Shown: in pieces, positions 7,164 to 16,151 of the stretch
Layout: the number at the start of each line of letters is the position of its first letter
Numbering within the stretch: position 1 is the first letter of the stretch
Assembly: GCA_019242475.1 (NCBI GenBank)
Contig: JAFAVK010000105.1
Location: 1-51,788 of the forward strand
Length of the DNA: 51,788 bases
Direction of reading: 5' to 3'
Origin: Acidobacteriota bacterium
GTDB taxonomy: Bacteria > Acidobacteriota > Blastocatellia > Pyrinomonadales > Pyrinomonadaceae
Notes under the pieces: generated by a model
What the model was told of the DNA's origin: nothing
The model's database searches: none
The model's input: the letters and a program-made list of their open reading frames with translations, nothing else
Made by a program: the position numbers and the translations under genes

Positions 7164-9421
7164 TTTCAAATTTGAAATTTCAGATTTCAAATTCACTGCT
7201 CGTGCTCGCGCTCCTTCTGTGCCAGTCCGCGCCGGCCTTCTCACAGTCGAGCAAACGCCTGATCGACTACGCAGACCCTTTCGTCGGGACGGAGAACGGC
7301 GGGAACATCGTGCCGGGCGCGCAGGTGCCTTTCGGGTTTGTGCACGTCAGTCCAGACACGGAGCGGCCGACGACCGCCGGCTACAACCCTTTCGAGAACA
7401 TCCAGGGCTTCAGCCAGACGCACGTCTCGGGCACGGGCGGCGCGAGCAAGTACGGCAACTTCCTGACGACGCCGCTCGTGGGTAAGTTAAGAGTCGATAA
7501 CCTCGGCTCGCCTAAAGCCGAAGAGGCGGCGGCGCCCGGCTACTACACGGTGCGGCTCACGCGCCCCGACGTGCGCGCCGAGCTGACGGCGACGCGCCTC
7601 GTCGCTTTTCATCGCTACACCTTCCCCGCGTCGAAGCTCTCGCACCTGCTCATCGAGGCCAGCTCGGTCGTGCAGCCGGAGTCGGGCCGGAACGCCGTCA
7701 AGAACCCGCGCCCCGTTGACTGCTGGGTGCGCGTCGTCGCGCCGAACCGCATCGAGGGCAGCGGCAACTTCGTCGGCGGCTGGAATCAGTCGCCGTACAC
7801 CATCCACTTCTCCGCAGAGTTCGACCGCCCCTTCACGGCGTTCGGCACCTGGCGCGACGAGCGCGTCGAACCTTCCACGGCCGCCGCGTCGAATGAGGGC
7901 AAGGTCGGCGCCTACGCCACCTTCGACACGACCGCCAACCGAACCGTCTTGATGAAAGTCGGCGTCTCCTTCGTCAGTCCCGAGCGTGCGCGCGCGAACC
8001 TCCTGCGCGAGGCGCCCGGCTGGGACTTCGACGCCGTGCGCCGCCGCGCGGAGGCCGCGTGGGAGGAAGCGCTCGGAAAGATTAAGGTCGAAGGCGGCAC
8101 CGAAGAGCAGCGGCGCATCTTCTACACGGCCCTCTTCCACTGCCACTACATGCCGCACGACCTTTCGGGCGAGAACGCCTGGTGGGATTCTCAGGAGCCG
8201 CACTACGAGGACTTCTACGCCATCTGGGACACCTTCCGCACGCACCTCCCCCTCCTGACTTTGATCCAGCCCGAGCGGCAGCGCGACATGGTGCGCTCGC
8301 TCGTTGACACATACGTCCACACCGGCTGGATGCCCGACTCGCGCATCGCCGGGGCGAACGGCATGACGCAGGGCGGCTCGAACGGCGACGTGGTCGTGGC
8401 CGACGCGTTGGCGAAGGGCGTCAAAGGCATCGACTACGCGAAGGCTTACGAGGCGCTCGTCAAGAACGCGGAGGTCGAGAGCGCGCGGCCGCTCTACGAG
8501 GGGCGCGCGCTCGACGAGTACAAGCGGCTCGGCTACGTCTCGATGAACTACCCGCGCTCGGTCTCGCGCACGGTCGAGTACGCCTACGACGACTTCTGCG
8601 TCGCGCAGGTGGCGCGGATGCTGGGGAAGACGGAAGAGAGCCGGAAGTACCTTGAGCGTTCGAAGAACTGGGCGAACGTTTGGAGCGACGAGACGCGCTC
8701 GGCCCGGCCGCGCTTCGAAGACGGCCGCTGGCTTGCGCCCTTCACGGCCGCGCACTTCTACCCCGACAGAGACTTCAGCTACTGGGACGCGCCCTTCTAC
8801 GAGGGCAGCGGCTACATCTACGGCACCTACGTCCCGCACGACGCGCAGGGGCTTATCAACAAACTCGGCGGGGACGAGAAGTTCGTCGAGTGGCTCGACG
8901 CCTTCTTCGACAACCCGCCGACGCGCGAGGCGGGGTTCAACCCCGGCCTCTACAACCACAACAACGAGCCGAACTTCCTCGCCGCCTTCCTCTACACGCA
9001 CGCGGGGCGCCCGGATCGCACGCAGGAGCGCGTCCGGCGCATCCTCTCGACCGAATACATGACCGGCCGCGGCGGACTGCCCGGCAACGACGACAGCGGC
9101 GCGATGTCTTCGTGGTACGTGTGGGGCGCGGTCGGGCTCTACCCGAACGCGGGGCAGCCGTTCTATTACGTCGGGAGCCCTCTGTTCGAGCGCGCGTCCA
9201 TCGACCTCGGCTCCGGCCGCGCTTTCGTCGTCGAGGCGCGGGACAATTCAAGCGTCAACGTCTACGTGCAATCAGCGACGCTCGACGGCCGCACCCTGAG
9301 CCGCGCGTGGCTCAAGCACGAGGAGGTCGCCTCCGGCGGCCGTCTCGTTCTGCAAATGGGGCCGAAGCCCTCCGCCTGGGGGCGCGACGAGCGGCCGCCT
9401 TCGATGTCAGGTCAGAGATGA
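7160..9421 (+). CDS. GH92 family alpha-mannosidase, secreted; GTG start
   Basis: A 753-aa GH92 enzyme. GTG at 7160 overlaps the upstream stop as GTGA and has GAGGGGAG as ribosome binding site, so translation is coupled to the ABC operon. Residues 1-28 are a signal peptide whose n-region (ISNLKFQISNS) is coded by the AT-rich repeat at 7163-7193. Family segments: YADPFVGTENGGNIVPGAQ at the mature N-terminus, NNEPNFLAAFLY (about 597-608) and GLPGNDDSGAMSSWYVWGA (about 638-656). It differs from the 1152-3446 paralog, which has NEPGHH and DDCGQM at those sites, so specificity may differ. Likely releases mannose for the transporter encoded upstream. Confidence 0.92.
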   Translation: MISNLKFQISNSLLVLALLLCQSAPAFSQSSKRLIDYADPFVGTENGGNIVPGAQVPFGFVHVSPDTERPTTAGYNPFENIQGFSQTHVSGTGGASKYGNFLTTPLVGKLRVDNLGSPKAEEAAAPGYYTVRLTRPDVRAELTATRLVAFHRYTFPASKLSHLLIEASSVVQPESGRNAVKNPRPVDCWVRVVAPNRIEGSGNFVGGWNQSPYTIHFSAEFDRPFTAFGTWRDERVEPSTAAASNEGKVGAYATFDTTANRTVLMKVGVSFVSPERARANLLREAPGWDFDAVRRRAEAAWEEALGKIKVEGGTEEQRRIFYTALFHCHYMPHDLSGENAWWDSQEPHYEDFYAIWDTFRTHLPLLTLIQPERQRDMVRSLVDTYVHTGWMPDSRIAGANGMTQGGSNGDVVVADALAKGVKGIDYAKAYEALVKNAEVESARPLYEGRALDEYKRLGYVSMNYPRSVSRTVEYAYDDFCVAQVARMLGKTEESRKYLERSKNWANVWSDETRSARPRFEDGRWLAPFTAAHFYPDRDFSYWDAPFYEGSGYIYGTYVPHDAQGLINKLGGDEKFVEWLDAFFDNPPTREAGFNPGLYNHNNEPNFLAAFLYTHAGRPDRTQERVRRILSTEYMTGRGGLPGNDDSGAMSSWYVWGAVGLYPNAGQPFYYVGSPLFERASIDLGSGRAFVVEARDNSSVNVYVQSATLDGRTLSRAWLKHEEVASGGRLVLQMGPKPSAWGRDERPPSMSGQR
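7163..7193. repeat. AT-rich palindromic repeat lying inside the GH92 signal-peptide codons
   Basis: Palindrome ATTTCAAATTTGAAAT (7163-7178) followed by another ATTTCAAATT copy, related to the repeat at 6163. It starts within the stop codon of the binding-protein gene and codes for residues 2-11 of the GH92 precursor. Confidence 0.65.
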
Positions 9422-11070
9422 GAGAATTTCAACACAGAGACACAGAGGCACAGAGAGACGGCTTGTTGAGCTATCTGCTCCGGGCTGTGTCTCTGTGCCT
9501 CTGCGTCTTTGTGTTGAATGGCGTGCTCTACTCTCAAGTACAGTCGCCGAAGAACGCGCAGACGTTTGAACGCACCCTCCACGTCGCGCCGCTCACTCCG
9601 AACGGCGAGCGCTACGTCTACGTCCCGTTCGACGTGCCGCGCGGCGCCGTGCGCGTCGCGGTCGCTTACGACTACGCGCGCGAGGGCGGGGCGAACACGA
9701 TTGACCTCGGCGTCTTCGACGCGCGCTCGGACGGCCCCGGCCGCGAAGTGAGCGCGCGCGGCTTCCGCGGGTGGAGCGGCGGGCGGCGCCCCGAGTTCTT
9801 CATCTCGCGCGAGGAGGCGACGCCCGGCTACCTCGCGGGCGAACTGCCCGCCGGCCGCTGGCGCGTCATCCTCGGTCTTTATAAGGTCGCGCCCGCGGGC
9901 GTGGACGTGAAGATCAAAATCTCAATCGAGACGGGAGGCCGCAGGGCGGGCAGTCGCACGGCCGCACGTCCCACCACGCGCGGCACAGAAAAACTACTGC
10001 CGCGCGAGTGGGGCGGGGAGCGGAAGACGGCCGGGCCTAACCTCTACTGGTTCGCGGGCGACCTGCACATGCACACCGTGCACAGCGACGGCGACTGGAC
10101 TGTGCCCGAACTCGCCGCGGCCGCCGGGCGCGAGGGGCTCGACTTCATCTTCGTGACAGACCACAACACCGCGAGCCACCACGCCGATGTTGAGAAGGCC
10201 AACGTCAATTCTCAACCGCCGCTCGTCATGCGCGGCGAGGAGGTGACGACCTACGGCGGGCACGCCAACGCCTGGGGCCTGCCCGCGGGCGCGTTCGTGG
10301 ACTTCCGCGTCCGGCCGGGCGACGCCGCGACGATGTCGGAGGTCGCCGCCGACGCGCACCGCTTAGGCGCGCTCGTCTCGGTCAACCACCCTTTCGCTTT
10401 GTGCGGCGGCTGCGATTGGAGCTACGGGGACGCGGTCAGGGAGTTCGACGCGGTCGAGGTCTGGAACGGCGAGTGGGACGCGACGGACGAGTCGGCGCTC
10501 AAGCTGTGGGACGGGCTGCTGCAACGCGGCCTGCGCCCGACGGCCGTCGCTTCGAGCGACTCGCACCGCGCGCAGAACCCCATCGGGCATCCGACGACGC
10601 ACGTCGCGGCGGTTGAGTTGTCACAGGCGACGCTGCTCGACTCCATCCGCCGCGGCCGCGCCTACCTGACGCGCGAGCCGAAGGGCCTCGTCGTTGATTT
10701 CGAGGCGGCGGCGGGCACACTCGACTCGAAGGAGGCCGTCGGCGCGCGCAAGGGGGCCGGCGAAGAGATACGTCTGACCGCGCCGGGCACACTGGTCTTC
10801 TACGTCCGTGTCGGCGTCACGCCCAGCCCGGTGGAGGCCATGTCCCTCGTGCGACCATATGCGGCCGTCTCACTCGTCTCCGGCGGCCGCGTGATTCGCA
10901 CCTGGAAGGCCGACCAACTGACGGAAGTGTTCGAGGTCGAGTGCGAGCGCGACGGCTACTACCGCCTTGAAGTGCGCGACAGGGACGGGGCGATGCTCGC
11001 GCTGACCAACCCGGTCTACGTCAGAGTCGGGACGGCGGGAGCGGGAAGAGTTTCGTCTCGCCGGCCTTGA
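9418..11070 (+). CDS. Secreted PHP-domain metallohydrolase, CehA/McbA-like
   Basis: A 550-aa protein whose ATG overlaps the GH92 stop as ATGA. Metal-binding PHP motifs occur in order: DLHMHTVHSDG (about 215-225), FVTDHNTASHH (about 245-255), GEEVTTYGGHANAWG (about 273-287), VNHPF (about 322) and SSDSHR (about 379). This order fits the CehA/McbA branch of the PHP superfamily, which contains carbaryl hydrolase and many hydrolases or phosphoesterases of unknown substrate. A beta-rich domain fills residues 45-200. The N-terminal secretion signal (about 16-39) is coded by an intergenic-type hairpin repeat (9428-9518). Context suggests it acts with GH92 on a glycoconjugate; the true substrate is unknown. 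Confidence 0.85.
   Translation: MREFQHRDTEAQRDGLLSYLLRAVSLCLCVFVLNGVLYSQVQSPKNAQTFERTLHVAPLTPNGERYVYVPFDVPRGAVRVAVAYDYAREGGANTIDLGVFDARSDGPGREVSARGFRGWSGGRRPEFFISREEATPGYLAGELPAGRWRVILGLYKVAPAGVDVKIKISIETGGRRAGSRTAARPTTRGTEKLLPREWGGERKTAGPNLYWFAGDLHMHTVHSDGDWTVPELAAAAGREGLDFIFVTDHNTASHHADVEKANVNSQPPLVMRGEEVTTYGGHANAWGLPAGAFVDFRVRPGDAATMSEVAADAHRLGALVSVNHPFALCGGCDWSYGDAVREFDAVEVWNGEWDATDESALKLWDGLLQRGLRPTAVASSDSHRAQNPIGHPTTHVAAVELSQATLLDSIRRGRAYLTREPKGLVVDFEAAAGTLDSKEAVGARKGAGEEIRLTAPGTLVFYVRVGVTPSPVEAMSLVRPYAAVSLVSGGRVIRTWKADQLTEVFEVECERDGYYRLEVRDRDGAMLALTNPVYVRVGTAGAGRVSSRRP
9428..9518. repeat. Inverted repeat of the ACAGAGACACAGAGGCACAG family inside a coding region
   Basis: Left arm 9428-9458 and right arm 9488-9518 match in about 28 of 31 positions and are separated by 29 bp. 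The word is the same as in the intergenic hairpins at 18882 and 29660. Here it lies wholly inside the start of the PHP gene; the right arm codes for the hydrophobic AVSLCLCVFVLNG of the signal peptide. Confidence 0.8.
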
Positions 11071-12391
11071 GCGTCGCCTCGGGCTGCGCGTCGTGCGCGA
11101 GCAGGCTAGGCTCGAAGTCCGACCCGAGCGTGAGCACGCGCACGAGCCTGAGCCGACGGCACGTCCCGCCCGAGGCCGTCGCCGGGTGCGGGTGGCAGCG
11201 CGCCGTGATTGACTCGACGTCGCCGTGCGTGGTGCCCTTCGGCAGCCTGATCGCCGTGCGGTAGTAGCCGCTCCGCTCGATGCGCAGGCGCGGCTCGCCC
11301 AGGTCGGACTTGAAGACCCCTTCAATCCCCCTCAGCTTCACGTCGAAGGCGACGGCCGCGCCCTCCTGCTCGGAGGCGGCCTCGACGTAGAGGTACTCGC
11401 GCGGGTCGGCGACGGTGTTGATGTCGGACGGCGTGTCGCTGATGCGCCCCTCGCGCTGTAGCTCCTCGGTCATCGCGCGGTAGGTGGCGGGGAAGTTGTC
11501 CATCATGCTCTCGCGCGTCGCCGCTTCGAGCCGCGCGCCGACGGGGAGCGGGGCGAAGCGGACGGCCGAACAGGCGAGGTCGGAGAAGTTGTTGTTGTCC
11601 GACGCCACGGCGTACAGCGGGTGCTCTCCGCCCGTGCGCTGGCCCTGGAAGTTCTTGGTCTCGTGCTGCACGCCCTGGAAAGTCTCCGCGACGATCTTCC
11701 CTCCCCGGACGCGCACCTCGTTGACCCACTCGATGTCCGTCCCGCGCCCCCAGCGCGCGAAGAGCGCGGCCGTCTGCGTCCCGCCGTCCTCGTTCGTGAA
11801 GACGACGGTGTAGCGGAAGACGGTGTCGGCCCCCTCGCGCAGCACCTCGTAGTACATCAGGAGCGGGATGTCGGTGAAGTGGTCGATGGTGTTCGCGCGC
11901 GCGTAGAGGAAGGGCGCGTGCGCGAGCGCGAAGGCGTGCTCCTGCCGTTCAGGCGAGTCGGGCGCGGGCTGGGGGATGACTCGCAGCGACTTCACCTCCG
12001 CCCGGCGCGCGCCCTCGGCCGAGCGCGCCTCGTCGAGCGCCAACGCGACCTTGTGCCTCCCCTTCGACAAACGCCCGAGCATGACGCGGTAGACGTAAGA
12101 CTCTTCGCCCGCCCAGAGCAGCACGTCCTGGCTGTACGCGCCGTCCACCGTGACGACGAGCGCCGCCGCCTCGGAGCCTTTGCGCGCCCAGGAGGCGCCC
12201 GGCGAGCGCGCGTCGATCTCCAGCGCGACCTCGCGGTCGTCCCGTAGCTCGACCGCCTGCGCGGCCAGCGGCTCCCCGGTCTGCGGCGCGGCCGGCGAGC
12301 AGGGGTTCTGCGCCCGCGCGCCCGAAGGCAAGCAGGCGGCGGTTAGAAGCGTGAGCAGGCAAAGCCGCAGACGGCCACGATCTGTTCTCAT
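11021..12391 (-). CDS. Secreted protein of unknown function, DUF4861-like possibility not confirmed
   Basis: A 456-aa protein with a signal peptide (residues 1-27, ending ARAQ). The mature part is rich in beta-strand and shows segments such as VTVDGAYSQDVLLWAGEES, YVYRVMLGRLSKGRHKVAL, FTDIPLLMYYEVLREG and TARCHPHPATASGGTC. This looks like a carbohydrate-associated beta-sandwich or an uncharacterised extracellular protein; I do not recognise it with confidence. It converges on the PHP gene and overlaps its end by 50 bp, so the two reading frames share sequence there. No ribosome binding site is visible before the ATG. The neighbourhood suggests glycan metabolism. Confidence 0.7.
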   Translation of the reverse strand: MRTDRGRLRLCLLTLLTAACLPSGARAQNPCSPAAPQTGEPLAAQAVELRDDREVALEIDARSPGASWARKGSEAAALVVTVDGAYSQDVLLWAGEESYVYRVMLGRLSKGRHKVALALDEARSAEGARRAEVKSLRVIPQPAPDSPERQEHAFALAHAPFLYARANTIDHFTDIPLLMYYEVLREGADTVFRYTVVFTNEDGGTQTAALFARWGRGTDIEWVNEVRVRGGKIVAETFQGVQHETKNFQGQRTGGEHPLYAVASDNNNFSDLACSAVRFAPLPVGARLEAATRESMMDNFPATYRAMTEELQREGRISDTPSDINTVADPREYLYVEAASEQEGAAVAFDVKLRGIEGVFKSDLGEPRLRIERSGYYRTAIRLPKGTTHGDVESITARCHPHPATASGGTCRRLRLVRVLTLGSDFEPSLLAHDAQPEATLKAGETKLFPLPPSRL

Positions 12392-12490
12392 GTCAGAAGG
12401 CTCGGCGATTTTGTTCGGTAGAGCGCGGAAGTCTCGGCGCCCAAGCTACGGCAAACGGGCGCGCGTTTCAAGCCTTAATTTTCTCTTCGG

Positions 12491-12535
12491 CTTAACAGAA
12501 ATTTCTCTGGCGCTTAACAGTTCCTGAGCTATAAT
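12491..12535 (+). promoter_or_regulatory. Pho-box-like promoter upstream of the Oar-like receptor
   Basis: CTTAACAG at 12491-12498 and again at 12513-12520 are exactly 22 bp (two 11-bp turns) apart, with a weaker TTTCTC half-site at 12502. TATAAT at 12530-12535 begins 10 nt after the last repeat, the arrangement of PhoB-activated promoters where the box replaces the -35. The middle unit is poor, so this is tentative. Confidence 0.4.
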
Positions 12536-12682
12536 CCGCCGCACGCCTGAAGGGGTCGGCACGGAGTTGAGTTCCCAGATGGACTCGCGACGCCGCCCCA
12601 ACCCAAGACATACCTGTAAGACGAGTAAGACGAAGACGACTTTCTACCTTCAGCGGCCCCCCGGCCCGACCAGGAGAAAACC

Positions 12683-15600
12683 ATGTTGCGAAGAGTCTCC
12701 CGCGTAACCGCCTGCCTGCTGCTGCTGTCCGCCCTGACCCTGAGCGCGTCCGCGCAAGTCAACAACGCGAGCGTGACGGGCCTCGTCACGGACTCGACGG
12801 GCGCCGTCGTCACAGGCGCCTCCGTGACCCTGAAGAACAAGGCGACGAACGTCGAGACCACGGCCACGACCGACAGCTCCGGCTACTACACCTTCGCCAG
12901 CGTCCCCGTCGGCGTCTACGCCGTGACGGTCGAGCGGCAGGGCTTCAAGCGCGTCGTGCTCGAAGAGGTCAAGCTCGAAGTCGGGCAGAAGGCGCGCGTG
13001 GACGCCGCGCTCGAAGTCGGCGCCGTGACCGAGACCGTGACCGTCACCTCGGCGACGCTTTTGACGACGCAGGAGGCGACGACCGGCGGCGTCATCGAGA
13101 ACCGCATGGTCGCGCAGCTCCCGCTCTCCGGGCGCAACTGGGACGACCTCATCAGCCTCGTCCCCGGCGTGCAGTCCGACCGCTACACAGAGGAGGGCGG
13201 CGGCACCGCCAACGGCCGCACCGGCGGCGCCAACGTCCACGGCGTCCGCTCGCTCCAGAACAACTTCGTCCTCGACGGCGTGGACAACAACTCGATCTCG
13301 GAGAACGTGCAGGAGCTGACGACGCAGGTCGCGCGCCCCTCGGTCGATTCGATTCAGGAGTTCAAAGTCTCGACCAACCCCTACTCGGCCGAGAACGGTC
13401 GGAGCCCCGGCGCGCTCATCTCGGTGACGACCAAGTCGGGCTCGAACGTCTTCCACGGCACGCTCTACGAGTTCCACCGCAACCGCGTCTTCGACGCCAA
13501 CAACTTCTTCAACAACCGCGCCGGCGCGAAGAAGCCGCAGAACATCCAGAACCAGTTCGGCGGCAACCTGGGCGGCCCCGTCGTCCACGACAAGGCTTTC
13601 TTCTTCTTCAACTACGAGGGCACGCGCGTCCGCAAGGGCTCGACGCGTCTGGGGAACGTGCCGCTCCCGAACGAGATTCGCGGCGACTTCTCGGCGGCCG
13701 CCGCCGCCGCCAACCGCATCTCAGGCGGCTACGCGAAGCTCTTCGACCGCGTCGGCGACTGCCGCGCGCTCGTCCCTTCGGCCTTCAATTCGGACGGCTC
13801 CTTTATTAACAACCAGATTCCCGCGCAGTGCCTCGACCCTTTGGCGCAGAAGATTCTCGGGCTGCTGCCGGCGGCCAACGTCGTCCCCGGCGCGGGCGCC
13901 CTCAACGTCAGTAACTTCATCCGCAACCCCGGCATCACCGACGACACCAACAGCTACACCGGCCGCTTCGACTGGCAGCAGAACGCGAAGAACAGCTTCT
14001 TCGTCCGCTACACGCTCTCCGACCGCTTCCGCTACGTGCCCGGCATCTTCGGCGGCGTCGTGGACGGGACGGGCTCTTCGGCCAACGGGCGTTTGAACAT
14101 GAAGGGGCAGTCGGCGGCCGTCGGCTGGACGCGCGTCATCAGCTCGCGGCTCATCAACGAGTTCCGTTTGGGGTGGGGGCGCAACAACTCGCTCGCCGTG
14201 CAAGACCCGTTCGGGACGAACACGCTGGCCGAGTTCGGCGTGCTCGGCGTGCCCGACTCGCCGCTCTACTCGGGCGGCCTGCCCGGCCTCTCCGTCTCCG
14301 CGCGCGGCGGGACGCAGCTGCCCGGCGGGCAGTCGGGCTTCGACCGCCTCGGCTCGCCCGACTTCCTGCCGAAGTCGCAGCGCACCAACCAATTTCAATG
14401 GGCCGACAACGTCAGCCTCACCTACGGCCCGCACCAGCTGAAGTTCGGCGGCGACGTGCGCGCGCCGCTGCGCAACATCTACCTCGACGTGCCTTCCCTG
14501 CGCGGCACGCTCAACTTCGACGGCAACCGGACTGGCATCGGCCTCGCCGACTTCCTGCTCGGCTACCCCTCGGGCGCGCAGCTCTCGAACCCGCAGGTCG
14601 TCGATTCGCGCCTGAAGATGTTCTCGGGCTTCGTCCAGGACGACTGGAAGGCGACGCCGAAGCTGACGTTCAACCTCGGCCTGCGCTACGACTACGCGAC
14701 GTGGCCGTACGAGGGGCGCGACCGCCTGACGAACTTCGACCCGGAGACCGGCCAGGTCTTCACGCCCGCGAACTCGCCCTTCGGCCGGGGCTTGGTCAAC
14801 CCCGACCGGAACAACTTCGCGCCGCGCGTCGGGCTCGCCTACCAGTGGAACGAGGCGACCGTCGTCCGCGCCGGCTACGGCCGCTTCTACCAGCTCTTCG
14901 AGCGCGCGGGCAGCGAAGACCAGCTCTCGCTCAACCTGCCCTGGCTCGTCCAGAACAGCGTCGCGGCCGCCAACAACAACTCGACGGCCAACAACATCCG
15001 CCTGCGCACGGGCTTCAACCTCTCGCTCAACCCCGCGTCGGTCAACCCGCAGCTCGTCCGCCTGCGCGCCGTCAACCCGGAGGCGGTCAACCCGAGCATC
15101 GACCAGTGGAACCTCGGCGTCCAGCGCCGGCTCTACGGCAACCTCGTCGCGACCGCCGACTACGTCGGGACGAAGGGCACGCACCTCTCGACGCTGCGCA
15201 ACCTCAACCAGCAGCTCATCGACGCGCGGGGCTTCGGCACGGGCGTCATCCCCTACCCGTCCTTCGGCCCCATCGAGTACCGCGACAACGGCGGCAACTC
15301 GATCTACCACGGCGGCGAGCTGACTTTGGAGAAGCGCTTCAGCCAGGGCTTCTCGTTCCGCACGGCCTACACCTTCTCGAAGTCCATCGATTACGCGCAG
15401 GAGCACCTGGCGGCGGGCGGCACGGGCAGCTTCACGCAGAACGCGCGGAACTTGCGCGAGCGGCGCGGCCCGAGCGACTTCGACGTGACGCACCGCTTCG
15501 TCGGCAGCTACGTCTGGGAGCTGCCCTTCGGCAAGGGGCGCAGCTACTTGAATGACGGCGCGCTCGCGCACGTCCTCGGCGGCTGGCGCCTGAGCGGGCT

Positions 15601-16069
15601 CGCGAACGTGCGCTCGGGCCGGCCCTTCACGCTCGCGGCCAACAGCAACAGCACCTCGCTCGGCGGCGTGCGCGGCGGCGGCCTCGTGAGCGCCTTCGCC
15701 GACTGCCTGCGCGACGGGTCGCTCGACTCCGGCCAGCGCACGATTGACCGCTGGTTCGACCCGACCGCCTACGCCACGCCCTCGGGGACGAATCCCGCCA
15801 CCGGGAAGGTGGAGGCGCGGCTCGGCAACTGCGGCCGCAACACCCTGCGCGGGCCGAGCCTGACCAACTTCGACGCGGCGCTGGCGCGCACCTTCGACTA
15901 CTTCGGCGAGGACAGGGATTTGGAGTTCCGCTGGGAGGTCTTCAACGTCTTCAACACGCCGCAGTTCGGCCTGCCCGACCGCAACATCTCGGGCACGACG
16001 GCCGGCCGCATCACCACCCTCGCCGGCGACCCGCGCGTGATGCAGTTCGCCTTGAAGTTCAACTTCTGA
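12683..16069 (+). CDS. Oar-like TonB-dependent receptor with N-terminal carboxypeptidase-regulatory domain
   Basis: A 1128-aa outer-membrane protein. AGGAG lies 8 nt before the ATG; signal peptide 1-24 (ending SASA). Residues about 27-110 form a CarboxypepD_reg domain (GLVTDSTGAVVTGASVTL, then SGYYTFASVPVGVYAVTVE). A plug domain follows (LPLSGRNWDDLISLVPGV, FVLDGVDNNSIS, VSTNPYSAENGRSPGALI) and then a long beta-barrel ending in an aromatic C-terminus, QFALKFNF, typical of outer-membrane barrels. Such receptors are abundant in Acidobacteriota and import or bind large substrates. The Pho-like promoter upstream hints at phosphate control. The substrate is unknown. Confidence 0.92.
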   Translation: MLRRVSRVTACLLLLSALTLSASAQVNNASVTGLVTDSTGAVVTGASVTLKNKATNVETTATTDSSGYYTFASVPVGVYAVTVERQGFKRVVLEEVKLEVGQKARVDAALEVGAVTETVTVTSATLLTTQEATTGGVIENRMVAQLPLSGRNWDDLISLVPGVQSDRYTEEGGGTANGRTGGANVHGVRSLQNNFVLDGVDNNSISENVQELTTQVARPSVDSIQEFKVSTNPYSAENGRSPGALISVTTKSGSNVFHGTLYEFHRNRVFDANNFFNNRAGAKKPQNIQNQFGGNLGGPVVHDKAFFFFNYEGTRVRKGSTRLGNVPLPNEIRGDFSAAAAAANRISGGYAKLFDRVGDCRALVPSAFNSDGSFINNQIPAQCLDPLAQKILGLLPAANVVPGAGALNVSNFIRNPGITDDTNSYTGRFDWQQNAKNSFFVRYTLSDRFRYVPGIFGGVVDGTGSSANGRLNMKGQSAAVGWTRVISSRLINEFRLGWGRNNSLAVQDPFGTNTLAEFGVLGVPDSPLYSGGLPGLSVSARGGTQLPGGQSGFDRLGSPDFLPKSQRTNQFQWADNVSLTYGPHQLKFGGDVRAPLRNIYLDVPSLRGTLNFDGNRTGIGLADFLLGYPSGAQLSNPQVVDSRLKMFSGFVQDDWKATPKLTFNLGLRYDYATWPYEGRDRLTNFDPETGQVFTPANSPFGRGLVNPDRNNFAPRVGLAYQWNEATVVRAGYGRFYQLFERAGSEDQLSLNLPWLVQNSVAAANNNSTANNIRLRTGFNLSLNPASVNPQLVRLRAVNPEAVNPSIDQWNLGVQRRLYGNLVATADYVGTKGTHLSTLRNLNQQLIDARGFGTGVIPYPSFGPIEYRDNGGNSIYHGGELTLEKRFSQGFSFRTAYTFSKSIDYAQEHLAAGGTGSFTQNARNLRERRGPSDFDVTHRFVGSYVWELPFGKGRSYLNDGALAHVLGGWRLSGLANVRSGRPFTLAANSNSTSLGGVRGGGLVSAFADCLRDGSLDSGQRTIDRWFDPTAYATPSGTNPATGKVEARLGNCGRNTLRGPSLTNFDAALARTFDYFGEDRDLEFRWEVFNVFNTPQFGLPDRNISGTTAGRITTLAGDPRVMQFALKFNF

Positions 16070-16091
16070 CGAGCGGAGTTTGAAAGCGTAC

Positions 16092-16140
16092 AGGGGAAGG
16101 GGTAAAAGGGAAAGGTTTTCAATCCCTTCCCCCTTCCCCT
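16092..16140. repeat. Hairpin of the AGGGGAAGGGG type after the receptor gene
   Basis: AGGGGAAGGGGTAAAAGGGA (16092-16111) pairs with TCCCTTCCCCCTTCCCCT (16123-16140) with about two mismatches or gaps. It fills the space between the receptor stop and the inositol oxygenase ribosome binding site and may act as a terminator or read-through regulator. Confidence 0.6.
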
Positions 16141-16151
16141 TCGAGGTTTAT

